NCBI GenBank assembly: GCA_009377475.1
Contig: WHTY01000019.1
Coordinates: 1 to 58,312 of the forward strand
DNA length: 58,312 bases
Origin: Actinophytocola sp.
Lineage (GTDB): Bacteria > Actinomycetota > Actinomycetes > Mycobacteriales > Pseudonocardiaceae
Direction: 5' to 3'
Part shown: positions 16,801-24,446 of the stretch, one piece after another
Layout: each line of letters starts with the position of its first letter
Position numbering within the stretch: position 1 is the stretch's first letter
Translations under genes and position numbers: made by a program
The notes under the pieces: model-generated
What the model saw: only the letters and a program-made list of their open reading frames with translations
What the model was told of the DNA's origin: nothing
The model's database searches: none

Positions 16801-17048
16801 GCGTGCAGCCGGGCGGCGGCAGGCTGGTGTACGTCGCCGACGCGGTGAAGAAGACCGGTGCCGCGAAGGAACTCCAGCAGGACCCGCTCGACGACGACGC
16901 CAGGCAGGAGTGGCTGGCCGAGGTACAGGCCGCCGCACTGGACAGCCTCGGGCCCGGTTACCTGGCGCGGGAGTCCGCCGACTGCGGCCGGTGTCCCGCG
17001 CGGGCATGCTGCCCGCTGCAATCGGAGGGCAGGCAGGTGACGTCATGA
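13863..17048 (+). CDS. adnA: AdnA subunit of AdnAB helicase-nuclease
   Basis: A 1061-residue UvrD-like motor fused to a RecB-type nuclease, partner of AdnB in resection of double-strand breaks. It has Walker A GGPGSGKT (44-51), a degenerate motif II with VDDGQ in place of DExx, a late VTAHGAAGREWTVVAI helicase motif, and a C-terminal nuclease domain with VDVKTSK (about 944-950). Cys823 (RRCPLRW) and the CGRCPARACC cluster (about 1041-1050) match the four-cysteine pattern of iron-sulfur RecB nucleases. The frame is open from 13662, but the ATG at 13863 gives the expected length (M. tuberculosis AdnA about 1045) and avoids overlap with the divergent gene. It overlaps adnB by four bases (ATGA). 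Confidence 0.93.
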   Translation: MSRNAERRGPRLVRDPVMPGEPRQWPQAVRPVLDGDTGFVRVLGGPGSGKTMLLAETAARRILSGADPEQVLVLTASRHAADALRAEITRLLTGGPETDAPRTVREPLVRTVHSYAFGVLRVQATDQGLPPPRLLSGPEQDAVVRELLLGDVEEIDAEYWPGALRPALTVPGFAEELRDLLLRAAERGLGPEDLTRLGRQRGRQEWVAAGTFWKQYEQVTLLQGAGGGSLAMPAAEALDAAELVSSALLSLHGDDDLLKRERGRIRHLLVDDGQHLDPLQWRLLRLVGDGAEQFLLVGDPEQAVFSFRGADPRVLGDADVDGQRTVVLDTGHRMGADVARAASRVAAGMPGPRQTDVSPAGDATVVVRKFVTASVEAGWIADRLRRAHLIDGVPWSEMAIVVRSAGRTFPVLQRALRAAGVPIAAAADELPLARNPAVRPLLAALRVAANPHLMDARLAEELLSSPLGGADPFALRRLRRGLRRLDQASGGQRQSDELLVEALQSGDPLTGLADSEAAPLRRISDVLAAGRKAIKRNAGVEQVLWELWRASGLQRRWLALSERGGSLGRQADADLDAVVALFHAAGSYVDRLPQAGVGGFAEYLLSQRIVGDSLAPTAARSDGVELVTAHGAAGREWTVVAIASVQEGSWPDLRPRGSLLGVERLVDIVSGVEANEVSAIAPLLAEERRLFYLAVSRARGRLLVSAVEGEDEQPSRFIEELADVAGENDDDARRIPAQQEPERPLVLSRLVGDLRAAVCYASADPERRRRAARQLARLAEAGVPGAHPDSWYGLVDVSSDAPLLGGDEQISVSPSTVDLLRRCPLRWLLERNGGTDPPQLAAIAGTVIHALAQSAAEGATREELTGALDVALKQIDVGAPWYTRSERRRMSAMVEAFLTWLTTSRGELGVERDIDVELPVGERRVRLRGRIDRLEADRDGRLVIVDVKTSKKAVTKAEAAEHPQLATYQLAVWLGAAGAGVQPGGGRLVYVADAVKKTGAAKELQQDPLDDDARQEWLAEVQAAALDSLGPGYLARESADCGRCPARACCPLQSEGRQVTS

Positions 17049-20000
17049 CCACCATCGCCACACCCGCCCGCATCGCCGAATCGCTCGGGCTGCACCCGCC
17101 GACACCGGAGCAGGCCGCCGTCGTCGCCGCACCGGTGGAGCCCGCGCTCGTCGTGGCCGGTGCCGGGGCAGGCAAGACCGAGACGATGGCCGCCCGCGTC
17201 GTCTGGCTGGTCGCCAACGGCATCGTCGCACCGGAGCGCGTGCTCGGCCTGACCTTCACCCGCAAGGCGGCGCGCCAGCTCGCGGAACGCGTGCGCGCCA
17301 GGCTGCGGGTGCTGGCCGGGTCGCGGCTGCTCGACGAACTCGACCCCAGCGGGCAACGCAGGGCCAGTATCGCGGCGGGCGAGCCGACGGTGCTCACCTA
17401 CCACGCGTACGCGGGCAGGCTGCTGTCCGAGCACGGCCTGCGGCTCCCGGTGCAACCCGGCGCCCGACTGCTGTCCGAGACGGCGTCCTGGCAGCTCGCC
17501 CACCGCGTCGTGTCCACATGGGACGAGGACATAGACACCGACTACGTGCCGATGACGATCACCGCGTCCGTGCTCAAGCTCGCGGGCGAACTCGGTGAGC
17601 ACCTGCTGACGCCCGAGCGGCTCGTGGCCTACACGGAGGAGCTGACCACCCTCATCGAGAACGCGCCGCGCGCCAAAGGCGGCAGGCAGGAACTCCAGCA
17701 GGATCTGGTCAAGGTCATCGAGGCGCAGCGGTTCCGGGTGCGGCTGCTCCCGCTGGTTGCCGAGTACCAGCGGCGCAAACGCGTCGAAGGCGCGCTGGAC
17801 TTCGCCGACCAGATGGCGCTCGCCGCCCGGCTTGGCGCGGAACATCCCGAGGTCGTCGACATCGAACGCGAGCGCTACGGCGCGGTGCTGCTGGACGAGT
17901 ACCAGGACACTGGGCACGCCCAGCGGGTGCTGCTGCGCTCCCTGTTCGGCACGGGACGCCGCGCACCGATGCCGGTGACGTCGGTGGGAGATCCGGTGCA
18001 GGCCATCTACGGCTGGCGGGGCGCGAGCGCCGCCAACCTGCCGCGGTTCATCACCGACTTCCCGCGCACGAAGGGCGGCAAGCCGGTGCCTGCCCGCGAG
18101 TACGGCCTGCTCACCAGCTTCCGCAACCCGCCAGAGGTGCTGACGCTGGCCAACGCGGTCTCCGAGCCGCTGCGCGATGACACCGCCGAACTGCGTCCCC
18201 GCGACGGCGCGCCACCCGGCGACGTCCGGTGTGGGCTGCACATCGACGTTGGCGCGGAGCGGGAGTGGGTCGCCGACGAGATCGCCGCACGGTGGTTCGC
18301 GGACGAGGCCGACAGCCCGCCGACAACGGCGGTGCTGGTGCGCCGCCGCGCCGACATGGCACCTCTCGCGAGCGCCTTACGGGAACGCGGTGTGCCGGTG
18401 GAGGTCGTCGGCCTCGGCGGGCTGCTGGCTGAGCCGGAGGTCGCCGACCTGGTCGCCACGCTGCGGGTGCTCGCGGACCCGATGTCCGGCTCCGCCGCTG
18501 CGCGGCTGCTGTCCGGCGCGCGCTGGCGTATCGGCGCCGCCGACATCGCGGCGCTGTGGCGGCGGGCGCGGGAACTGTCCGCCGAGGACAACGGGAGCAA
18601 CCAGGACGACCCCGCCGCGATCGTCGTGCCGGAACGCGCCGAAATGGCCGGGTTGGTGGACGCGCTGGACGATCCCGGCGACGAGCAGCGCTACTCGGCG
18701 GAGGGCTACCGGCGGATCAGGACCCTTGGTGCGGAGCTGGCCGCACTGCGCCGCCGCATTGACCAGTCGCTGCCTGAGCTTGTCGCCGACATCGAGCGCA
18801 CGATGCTGCTCGACGTCGAGGCCACCGCACGGCAAGGGCCAACAGGGCGGGTGCAGTTGGATGCGTTCGCGGACGTCGTGACCGAGTTCGCGGAAGGCGC
18901 GGGCAACCCGACGCTGTTGTCGTTCGTGGACTACCTCGCCACCGCCGAGCACGCCGAAGACGGCCTTGAACCCGGCGAGGTTGAGGTCGCCGCCGACCGG
19001 GTCCAGGTGCTGACCGTGCACGCCGCGAAGGGCCTCGAGTGGGAGGTGGTCGCGGTGCCGCACTTGGTGCGCTCGGTTTTCCCCGGCGAGCGGCGCGGCG
19101 GCTGCTGGCTGACCGCGTTGACCGAGCTGCCTGCCGTTTTGCGCGGTGACGCCGAGGACCTGCCAGAACTCCGGGTGAGCGCGGGCATGGATCGCAAGGA
19201 AGTTCTCGACGAGATCAAAGCGCACAAGGAGGCGTTCACCGAGCGGCACGCCGCCGAGGAACGTCGGCTCTGCTACGTCGCGTTGACCCGCGCCGAGGAA
19301 ACGCTGCTGGTGTCCGGGCACTGGTGGCGGGAGACCGGGACCAAGCCCGCCGGGCCGTCGGAGTTCCTGACCGAGCTGGCCGAGCTCATCGAGTCCGATC
19401 CCGGTCTGGGCCGGGTCGTGCACTGGGAGGAGGAACCGGACGGCGACAACCCGTACCTCGCCACCGGGCGCGAGGCGCACTGGCCCGCCGATCCGCTCGG
19501 GAAGCGGCGGCAGGCCGTCGCCGAGGGCGCGGAACTGGTGCGTGCTGCCCTCGCTGCGGGCACCGCCGGTGACGACACCGCAAATGTGGCTGCCGTCGAG
19601 GAGGACCCGGACGGCTGGGCGGAGGACACCGACGTCCTGCTCGCGGAACGGGCGCGGGCCCGGTCCGAACCCGAACAGGTGGCGCTGCCCCCGCAGCTCT
19701 CGGTGAGCCAGCTCGTGGAGCTGGCCGCCGACCCGACCGCGCTCGCACGCAAGCTGCGCAGACCGCTGCCGCAGCCGCCGAACACCGTCGCGCGCAGGGG
19801 CACCGCCTTCCACGCGTGGCTGGAGCGCCGTTTCGGCAGCGCCCGGCTGCTGGAGTTCGACGATCTGCCCGGTGCGGCAGACACCAACGCGCAGCACGAC
19901 TCCGACTTCGAGGAGCTGCGGAGCGCGTTCGAGGCCAGCGAGTGGGCCGACCGCACGCCGTTCGACATCGAGGTTCCGTTCGTCTGCGAGCTGGACGGCA

Positions 20001-20296
20001 TGACGCTGCGCGGGCGCATGGACGCGGTGTTCGCCGACCAGGACGGCGGCTGGACCGTCGTGGACTGGAAGACCGGCGCTGTGCCGAGCGAGGACGCCAT
20101 GACGTCGGTGTCGGTGCAACTCGCCGCGTACCGGGTGGCGTGGGCGGCGCTCACTGGCGTCCCGCTGGAGCAGGTGCGGGCGGCGTTCCACTACGTTCGC
20201 CATGACCGCACCGCGCGCCCCGCCGATCTGCTCGACGCAGACGGCTTGCGGGAACTGCTCCGGTCGGTCGAGCCGCGTGCGGTTTCTGGTGGCTGA
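17045..20296 (+). CDS. adnB: AdnB subunit of AdnAB helicase-nuclease
   Basis: A 1083-residue SF1A helicase-nuclease. The motor has an intact Walker A (AGAGAGKTETM, about 37-47), motif II LLDEYQDT (about 282-289), GDPVQAIYGWRGA (motif III) and VLTVHAAKGLEWEVVAVP. The C-terminal RecB nuclease has GRMDAVF and VDWKTG (about 1005-1011). In mycobacteria AdnB is the dominant translocating motor and AdnAB, not RecBCD, prepares ends for recombination. The ATG at 17045 overlaps the adnA stop. A short hairpin, GGTGGC/GCCACC (20288-20303), spans the stop codon and could be a weak terminator. Confidence 0.95.
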   Translation: MTTIATPARIAESLGLHPPTPEQAAVVAAPVEPALVVAGAGAGKTETMAARVVWLVANGIVAPERVLGLTFTRKAARQLAERVRARLRVLAGSRLLDELDPSGQRRASIAAGEPTVLTYHAYAGRLLSEHGLRLPVQPGARLLSETASWQLAHRVVSTWDEDIDTDYVPMTITASVLKLAGELGEHLLTPERLVAYTEELTTLIENAPRAKGGRQELQQDLVKVIEAQRFRVRLLPLVAEYQRRKRVEGALDFADQMALAARLGAEHPEVVDIERERYGAVLLDEYQDTGHAQRVLLRSLFGTGRRAPMPVTSVGDPVQAIYGWRGASAANLPRFITDFPRTKGGKPVPAREYGLLTSFRNPPEVLTLANAVSEPLRDDTAELRPRDGAPPGDVRCGLHIDVGAEREWVADEIAARWFADEADSPPTTAVLVRRRADMAPLASALRERGVPVEVVGLGGLLAEPEVADLVATLRVLADPMSGSAAARLLSGARWRIGAADIAALWRRARELSAEDNGSNQDDPAAIVVPERAEMAGLVDALDDPGDEQRYSAEGYRRIRTLGAELAALRRRIDQSLPELVADIERTMLLDVEATARQGPTGRVQLDAFADVVTEFAEGAGNPTLLSFVDYLATAEHAEDGLEPGEVEVAADRVQVLTVHAAKGLEWEVVAVPHLVRSVFPGERRGGCWLTALTELPAVLRGDAEDLPELRVSAGMDRKEVLDEIKAHKEAFTERHAAEERRLCYVALTRAEETLLVSGHWWRETGTKPAGPSEFLTELAELIESDPGLGRVVHWEEEPDGDNPYLATGREAHWPADPLGKRRQAVAEGAELVRAALAAGTAGDDTANVAAVEEDPDGWAEDTDVLLAERARARSEPEQVALPPQLSVSQLVELAADPTALARKLRRPLPQPPNTVARRGTAFHAWLERRFGSARLLEFDDLPGAADTNAQHDSDFEELRSAFEASEWADRTPFDIEVPFVCELDGMTLRGRMDAVFADQDGGWTVVDWKTGAVPSEDAMTSVSVQLAAYRVAWAALTGVPLEQVRAAFHYVRHDRTARPADLLDADGLRELLRSVEPRAVSGG

Positions 20297-20359
20297 CGCC
20301 ACCGGCACCATGCCGCGGCACGACGTGTATTCGGCGGCACGATCTGCCACGATCAGGAT

Positions 20360-20821
20360 GTGGCCTGGCTCCTCGCACAGCTGACCCCGCGCGTGCGCGC
20401 GATCCTCGTCGCATGCGTGGTCGGTTTCATCGTGCTGCTGTTCGCGTGGTGGATGGGGCCCGACCTGTTCGCAGGCAAGGACGAGCCAGCGCGCGTCGTC
20501 ACCGCGTCGGTGGTCAAGCCGGCCGACTGCACGGAGTCGACTCCGGTCGAGACGATCACGCTCGCCGACGTGGACGGTAAACAGGAAGCGCGATTGCGCG
20601 CCTGCGGCCACGACAAGGGTGAGCAGCTCCAGGTCGTGCTCCCGGCGGAACCGGCCGATGGCGAGCTGACGGTGCATACTGCTGACACCGAGATCGGGCA
20701 CAGCAACCTGCGGCAGTCCGTTGGGCTGCTGCTGATCGCGCTGTCTTCCGCGGGTGGTGCGACGTACGCGGTGCTGGTGGCGCGTGGCGCCCCTCGGCGG
20801 CGTGGTCTGCTCCCGGTGTAG
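20360..20821 (+). CDS. Small two-helix membrane protein, unknown function
   Basis: I do not recognise this 153-residue protein. It has a hydrophobic segment at about residues 14-33 (AILVACVVGFIVLLFAWWM), an external or periplasmic-side region of about 85 residues with two cysteines (PADCTES and LRACGHD) that could form a disulfide, and a second hydrophobic segment near 121-143 followed by an arginine-rich tail. The GTG start at 20360 lies 63 bases after adnB and may be co-transcribed with it. It converges on the leftward DUF433 gene with 26 bases between stops. Confidence 0.7.
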   Translation: MAWLLAQLTPRVRAILVACVVGFIVLLFAWWMGPDLFAGKDEPARVVTASVVKPADCTESTPVETITLADVDGKQEARLRACGHDKGEQLQVVLPAEPADGELTVHTADTEIGHSNLRQSVGLLLIALSSAGGATYAVLVARGAPRRRGLLPV

Positions 20822-20847
20822 GAGCCGCTGCGCTCGATCTGCGTCCC

Positions 20848-21657
20848 TCATGGCGCGAGCAGGCTGTCGCGCTGGGCGACGTCGGTGACCTGGTCCACGG
20901 GCAGGTTGAAGTCGTTCGCCACCGCGTCGACGGTCGCTCCGGCTTTCAGGAGGCCCTTGACGACCTCGAGGGGTGTGCCGTTGGAGTCGAAATAGGGACG
21001 GCCGAAGTTGGTGTCGGTGTCGGTGGCGATCGCGGCGACTTCGTAGCGCGGCAGGTGCAGGCGACTCGCGTAGCCGTCGTCGTACTCGATCCGCTGCAGA
21101 AAACGGTCGATTCCGTCCCGGAAGACGTACTGGTCGCCCCGCAGCACGATCAGGTCGCGTGCGCCACGTCTGGCTGCCTCATCGAGTGTGTCGGACCTGC
21201 CGATGTCGGCGAGTAGGTCCGGTCCCGCGACGAGGAGCTCGCGCGACGCCAACGGGTGTGCGACGGCCATCCTGTCGCACAGCATGTCCAGTGCTGGCCG
21301 GACTTGCCGCAACCACATACCCATCGAGCGCAGCGCGGACAGGAACAGGGCTTCGGCGAGGCCGCCGAACGGGATGGACGGGCCGCCGTGCAGCTCAGGT
21401 GCCAGGCCGGTGACCACAGGTGCGCCGTCGGTGATCGTCCGGGGAGGGACATCTCGCTGGCGTCCCTTTACCCAACTGGCGAAGGTGGACGAGGGGACGT
21501 CGAGATACCGGGCCGCTTCCGTTGCCGTGAACAGCGGAACGCTGAACCGCACATCGTGGTCGGGACAGCCGGGGATCGCCACGGCGTCGTGTGGATAGTT
21601 GACGGGCGCGGCGTCGGTGTCGGGAACCGCGCCGGAGTCGGAGACCAGGTGGATCAT
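20848..21657 (-). CDS. HTH plus DUF433 protein, antitoxin-like, unpaired
   Basis: A 269-residue protein. The N-terminal third contains a MerR/excisionase-like helix-turn-helix (SVPLFTATEAARYLDVPSSTFASWVKG, abbreviated: FTATEAARYLDVPSSTFASW), and the C-terminus is a DUF433 domain (GRPYFDSNGTPLEVVKGLLK, then VDAVANDFNLPVDQV). DUF433 proteins are often antitoxins paired with a DUF5615 PIN-like toxin. Here the downstream neighbour converges and the 276 bases upstream contain no supported gene, so no toxin is present. It may be a stand-alone regulator or the remnant of a toxin-antitoxin pair. Confidence 0.78.
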   Translation of the reverse strand: MIHLVSDSGAVPDTDAAPVNYPHDAVAIPGCPDHDVRFSVPLFTATEAARYLDVPSSTFASWVKGRQRDVPPRTITDGAPVVTGLAPELHGGPSIPFGGLAEALFLSALRSMGMWLRQVRPALDMLCDRMAVAHPLASRELLVAGPDLLADIGRSDTLDEAARRGARDLIVLRGDQYVFRDGIDRFLQRIEYDDGYASRLHLPRYEVAAIATDTDTNFGRPYFDSNGTPLEVVKGLLKAGATVDAVANDFNLPVDQVTDVAQRDSLLAP

Positions 21658-21933
21658 GACGCCTCGCTACGAGGTGCGCGCGGCGCCCGGACAGGGCGAT
21701 AGGACAACGGAGACATGCCTGCTCCTCACAGGGTGAAATGTGGCTGATGGCGACCATGAAATCGGCGCGGATGTCGCCTAGCTGGCGAGCTGGTCGCGCC
21801 CGGAGATCAGGAAGCCCGCACTTCTTCGCAGGCTCAGCGGTGGCTCTCGACTGCCACGAAACGATAGAACAAGTGTACGAAAGACGGCCAGTGGTGGCAA
21901 CCCCTCGTCACCCGCAGGTCGGGCAATCCGCTG

Positions 21934-22929
21934 TCAGCGAACGGCCTCGGTGCTCGCCTTGAAGGTGTTGCAGTCGGAGATGCGGTTGTCGAGCGCGCCG
22001 ACCCGCCACCACATCGCGTAGTTCTCGTTGCTGCCGTGCTTGTGGCCGCCCGACGTGTCGTCGCCCCGTGTCTCCTGGTCGTGCCACGCCTGGTCGTACG
22101 TCTCGCGGGTGATGGAGCCGCCCCGGTCGACGTGCGAGCCGAGGAACATGCCGGAGAAGCACTGGGCCTGCAGCTCCTTGCGGCGCGACATCTCCTGGCC
22201 GGTGGGGGAGTCCTCGCCGAACTGGTAGATCTTGCGCCAGGCGGCGTCCATGATCCCGGCCAGTTCTTGCACGTGGTGGCCGTACTCATGGGCGATCAGC
22301 GCGAGGTACACGCCGGGTTTGTCCTCGTACTGGTCGATCTGCAGGCCGTTGAACGGCAGGAACAGCTCGCCCTCGCAGTAGTACGCCGCCGTCGAGAGGC
22401 CGACCTCGATGCGCCCGCAGTCGCTGTCGAAGCTTTCACCGGCCGGGAAGTACAGCCGGGGCGGGGTGAACGGCAGGTTCTGCGACCGCAGCAGTGGCGC
22501 CCACGCCTCGTTGAGGCAGTTCGTCGCGCTGCGGAAGAACGACCGCGCCGCCTTGGCGGAGGTGCCCCACGGCGGCAGTTGGCAGGCGCGGTTGGGCAGG
22601 CCGACGTCGCTGGACTGCACCAACGGGTGGCTGGCGAGTTCGAGGACCTTGCCGGGGAAGACGTTCGGCGTCGTCTCCGATGGGGGCCGCGCGCCCGCCG
22701 CGGAGCCCTGACCATTGGGTTGCTGCTGTGTGGTCTCCTGCGCCTTCGTGTCGGTGTCGTCCTCGGACATCGCCGCGATGAGCACGGCGACGCCGGTCGC
22801 CAGCAGGGTGATGACCGCCGCACAGGTCACGATCACCGCGGTGAGATGCGTCCGCACCGACTTGGCCGCTGGGGCGGAATCGGGGTGCGCCGGAGAATCC
22901 GGCCGCTGCTCGTGCGGCGGTGGTGTCAT
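21934..22929 (-). CDS. Membrane-anchored neutral zinc metallopeptidase (YpfJ family)
   Basis: A 331-residue protein with a proline-rich cytosolic start, one transmembrane helix (about 29-52) and an extracellular peptidase domain. The zinc motif HEYGHH (HExxH) lies near residue 214, and a downstream ELQAQCFSGMFLG provides the probable third ligand region, as in the PF04228 family. Cysteine pairs (RACQLPP with TNCLNEA, SDCGRIE with YYCEGEL) suggest disulfides in the mature domain. The family is widespread in actinobacteria; substrates are unknown. It is monocistronic and diverges from the M16 peptidase pair across a region that holds a long palindrome. Confidence 0.88.
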   Translation of the reverse strand: MTPPPHEQRPDSPAHPDSAPAAKSVRTHLTAVIVTCAAVITLLATGVAVLIAAMSEDDTDTKAQETTQQQPNGQGSAAGARPPSETTPNVFPGKVLELASHPLVQSSDVGLPNRACQLPPWGTSAKAARSFFRSATNCLNEAWAPLLRSQNLPFTPPRLYFPAGESFDSDCGRIEVGLSTAAYYCEGELFLPFNGLQIDQYEDKPGVYLALIAHEYGHHVQELAGIMDAAWRKIYQFGEDSPTGQEMSRRKELQAQCFSGMFLGSHVDRGGSITRETYDQAWHDQETRGDDTSGGHKHGSNENYAMWWRVGALDNRISDCNTFKASTEAVR

Positions 22930-23041
22930 CGAATTCGTCGTCCCTGGAAGCAGACCGGTCGTGGGGCTCCAGCATAGCGATCATCGCGATCGGTCCTGCC
23001 GTCACCTGCTCCGGTGGGACGGGCGAGGCCGGTGAGGGTGA

Positions 23042-23110
23042 CGCTGGGTGCCGTGAAGGGCACCCTTGGGGCACCAGACGCCCATAAGATGCCCTTCACG
23101 GCACCCAGCG
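23042..23110. repeat. Long intergenic palindrome, TGAAGGGC family
   Basis: Perfect 21-bp inverted repeat (23042-23062 and 23090-23110) with a 27-base loop, each arm containing GTGAAGGGCA or its complement. It lies between the divergent metallopeptidase and M16 genes. The core is shared with the palindrome at 31859-31905, so it belongs to a dispersed intergenic family rather than being a gene-specific operator. Confidence 0.85.
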
Positions 23111-23156
23111 GGTTCGCGGGGGGCGGAGCCCCCCGCGGGTGGATACAGTGGCTGGC

Positions 23157-24446
23157 ATGGCCGCACCCGAAATCCATCGCTACGTCACAGACAACGGTCT
23201 GCGCGTGGTGCTCGCCCCGGACACGACGTCTCCCGTCGTCGGCGTGAGCGTGCACTACGACGTGGGCTTTCGTTCCGAGCCGGAAGGGCGCACCGGGTTC
23301 GCGCACCTGTTCGAGCATCTGATGTTCCAGGGCAGCGAGAGCCTGGAGAAGCTGGCGCATTTCCGGCACATCCAGGGCAGCGGCGGCACCTTCAATGGCT
23401 CGACCCACCCGGACTACACCGACTACTTCGAGGTGCTGCCGTCGGCGGCGTTGGAGCGGGCGCTGTTCCTGGAAGCCGACCGGATGCGGGCGCCCAAGCT
23501 CACCGAGGAGAACCTCGCCAACCAGATCGACGTCGTCAAAGAGGAAATCCGGCTCAACGTGCTGAACCGCCCGTACGGCGGGTTCCCGTGGATCCTGCTG
23601 CCGCCGGTCCTCTACGACACGTTCCCCAACGCGCACAACGGCTACGGCGACTTCGTCGACCTCGAACAGGCCAGCGTCGAGGACTGCGCGGAGTTCTTCG
23701 ACACCTACTACACCCCGGCCAACGCGGTGCTCACCGTCGCAGGTGACCTGGACATCGAGCGCACAACGGCGCTCATCGACAAGCACTTCGGCGACGTGCC
23801 CGTGCGCCCCGCCCCGCAGCGGCGGTCGTTCGCGGAGCCGCTGCCGACCGAGGACCGCCACGACACCCACCAGGACCCGCACGCGCCGTTGCCCGCGCTC
23901 GCGGTCGGCTACCGGATGCCCGACCCGATCAACGAGCTGGACGGCTACCTCGCCAACATCGTGCTGGCCAGCGTCCTCGCCGACGGCGACGGTTCCCGCC
24001 TGCAACAGCGCCTGGTCCACGCCGACGCGCTGGTCAGCGACATCAGCGCGGGAGCTGGCCTGTTCGGCCCGTTCGAGGCTCGTGATCCGGACACCTTCGC
24101 CGTCACCGCCATCCACCCCGCCGAGGTCAGCGAACAGCGGGTGCTGGCCGCGCTCGATGACGAGCTGGACACCCTCGCCGCCACCCCGCCGAACGACGAG
24201 GAGCTGGCGAAGGTCACCGCGCGCTGGACCGCGAACCTGCACGCCGAGCACGACCGGCTCGTTTCCCGCACGCTCGGCTACGGCTCGCTCGAACTGCTCT
24301 ACGGCCAGCCTGAGCTGCTGTTCGAGCTGCCAGCACGCATCGCCAGCGTCACCGCGGACGACGTCTCCGCCGCCGCAAAGGCGTTGCGGGAAGGGTCGCG
24401 CGCGGTGCTGACCGTCGAGCCGAGCGCACAGGAGGGAGCGCAGTGA
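23157..24446 (+). CDS. M16 family zinc metallopeptidase, catalytic subunit
   Basis: A 429-residue pitrilysin/processing-peptidase-type protein with the inverted zinc motif HLFEH (H50-xx-E53-H54) and a downstream glutamate in VVKEEIRLNVL, all required for catalysis. No signal peptide is seen, so it is cytosolic unless exported in an unusual way. Two starts are possible: GTG at 23139 and ATG at 23157; the latter begins right at the conserved EIHRYVTDNGLRVVLAP. The stop overlaps the following M16 gene (GTGA), and the pair probably forms a heterodimer of catalytic and substrate-binding subunits. Confidence 0.93.
   Translation: MAAPEIHRYVTDNGLRVVLAPDTTSPVVGVSVHYDVGFRSEPEGRTGFAHLFEHLMFQGSESLEKLAHFRHIQGSGGTFNGSTHPDYTDYFEVLPSAALERALFLEADRMRAPKLTEENLANQIDVVKEEIRLNVLNRPYGGFPWILLPPVLYDTFPNAHNGYGDFVDLEQASVEDCAEFFDTYYTPANAVLTVAGDLDIERTTALIDKHFGDVPVRPAPQRRSFAEPLPTEDRHDTHQDPHAPLPALAVGYRMPDPINELDGYLANIVLASVLADGDGSRLQQRLVHADALVSDISAGAGLFGPFEARDPDTFAVTAIHPAEVSEQRVLAALDDELDTLAATPPNDEELAKVTARWTANLHAEHDRLVSRTLGYGSLELLYGQPELLFELPARIASVTADDVSAAAKALREGSRAVLTVEPSAQEGAQ

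Noticed and set aside
18377..20851. 824-residue leftward open frame over adnB
   Set aside because: It is the mirror of a clear helicase-nuclease gene in GC-rich DNA, arginine/histidine-rich and without motifs.
21658..21933. A toxin gene partner for the DUF433 protein
   Set aside because: The short frames in this stretch lack a ribosome site, PIN-like acidic motifs and plausible composition.
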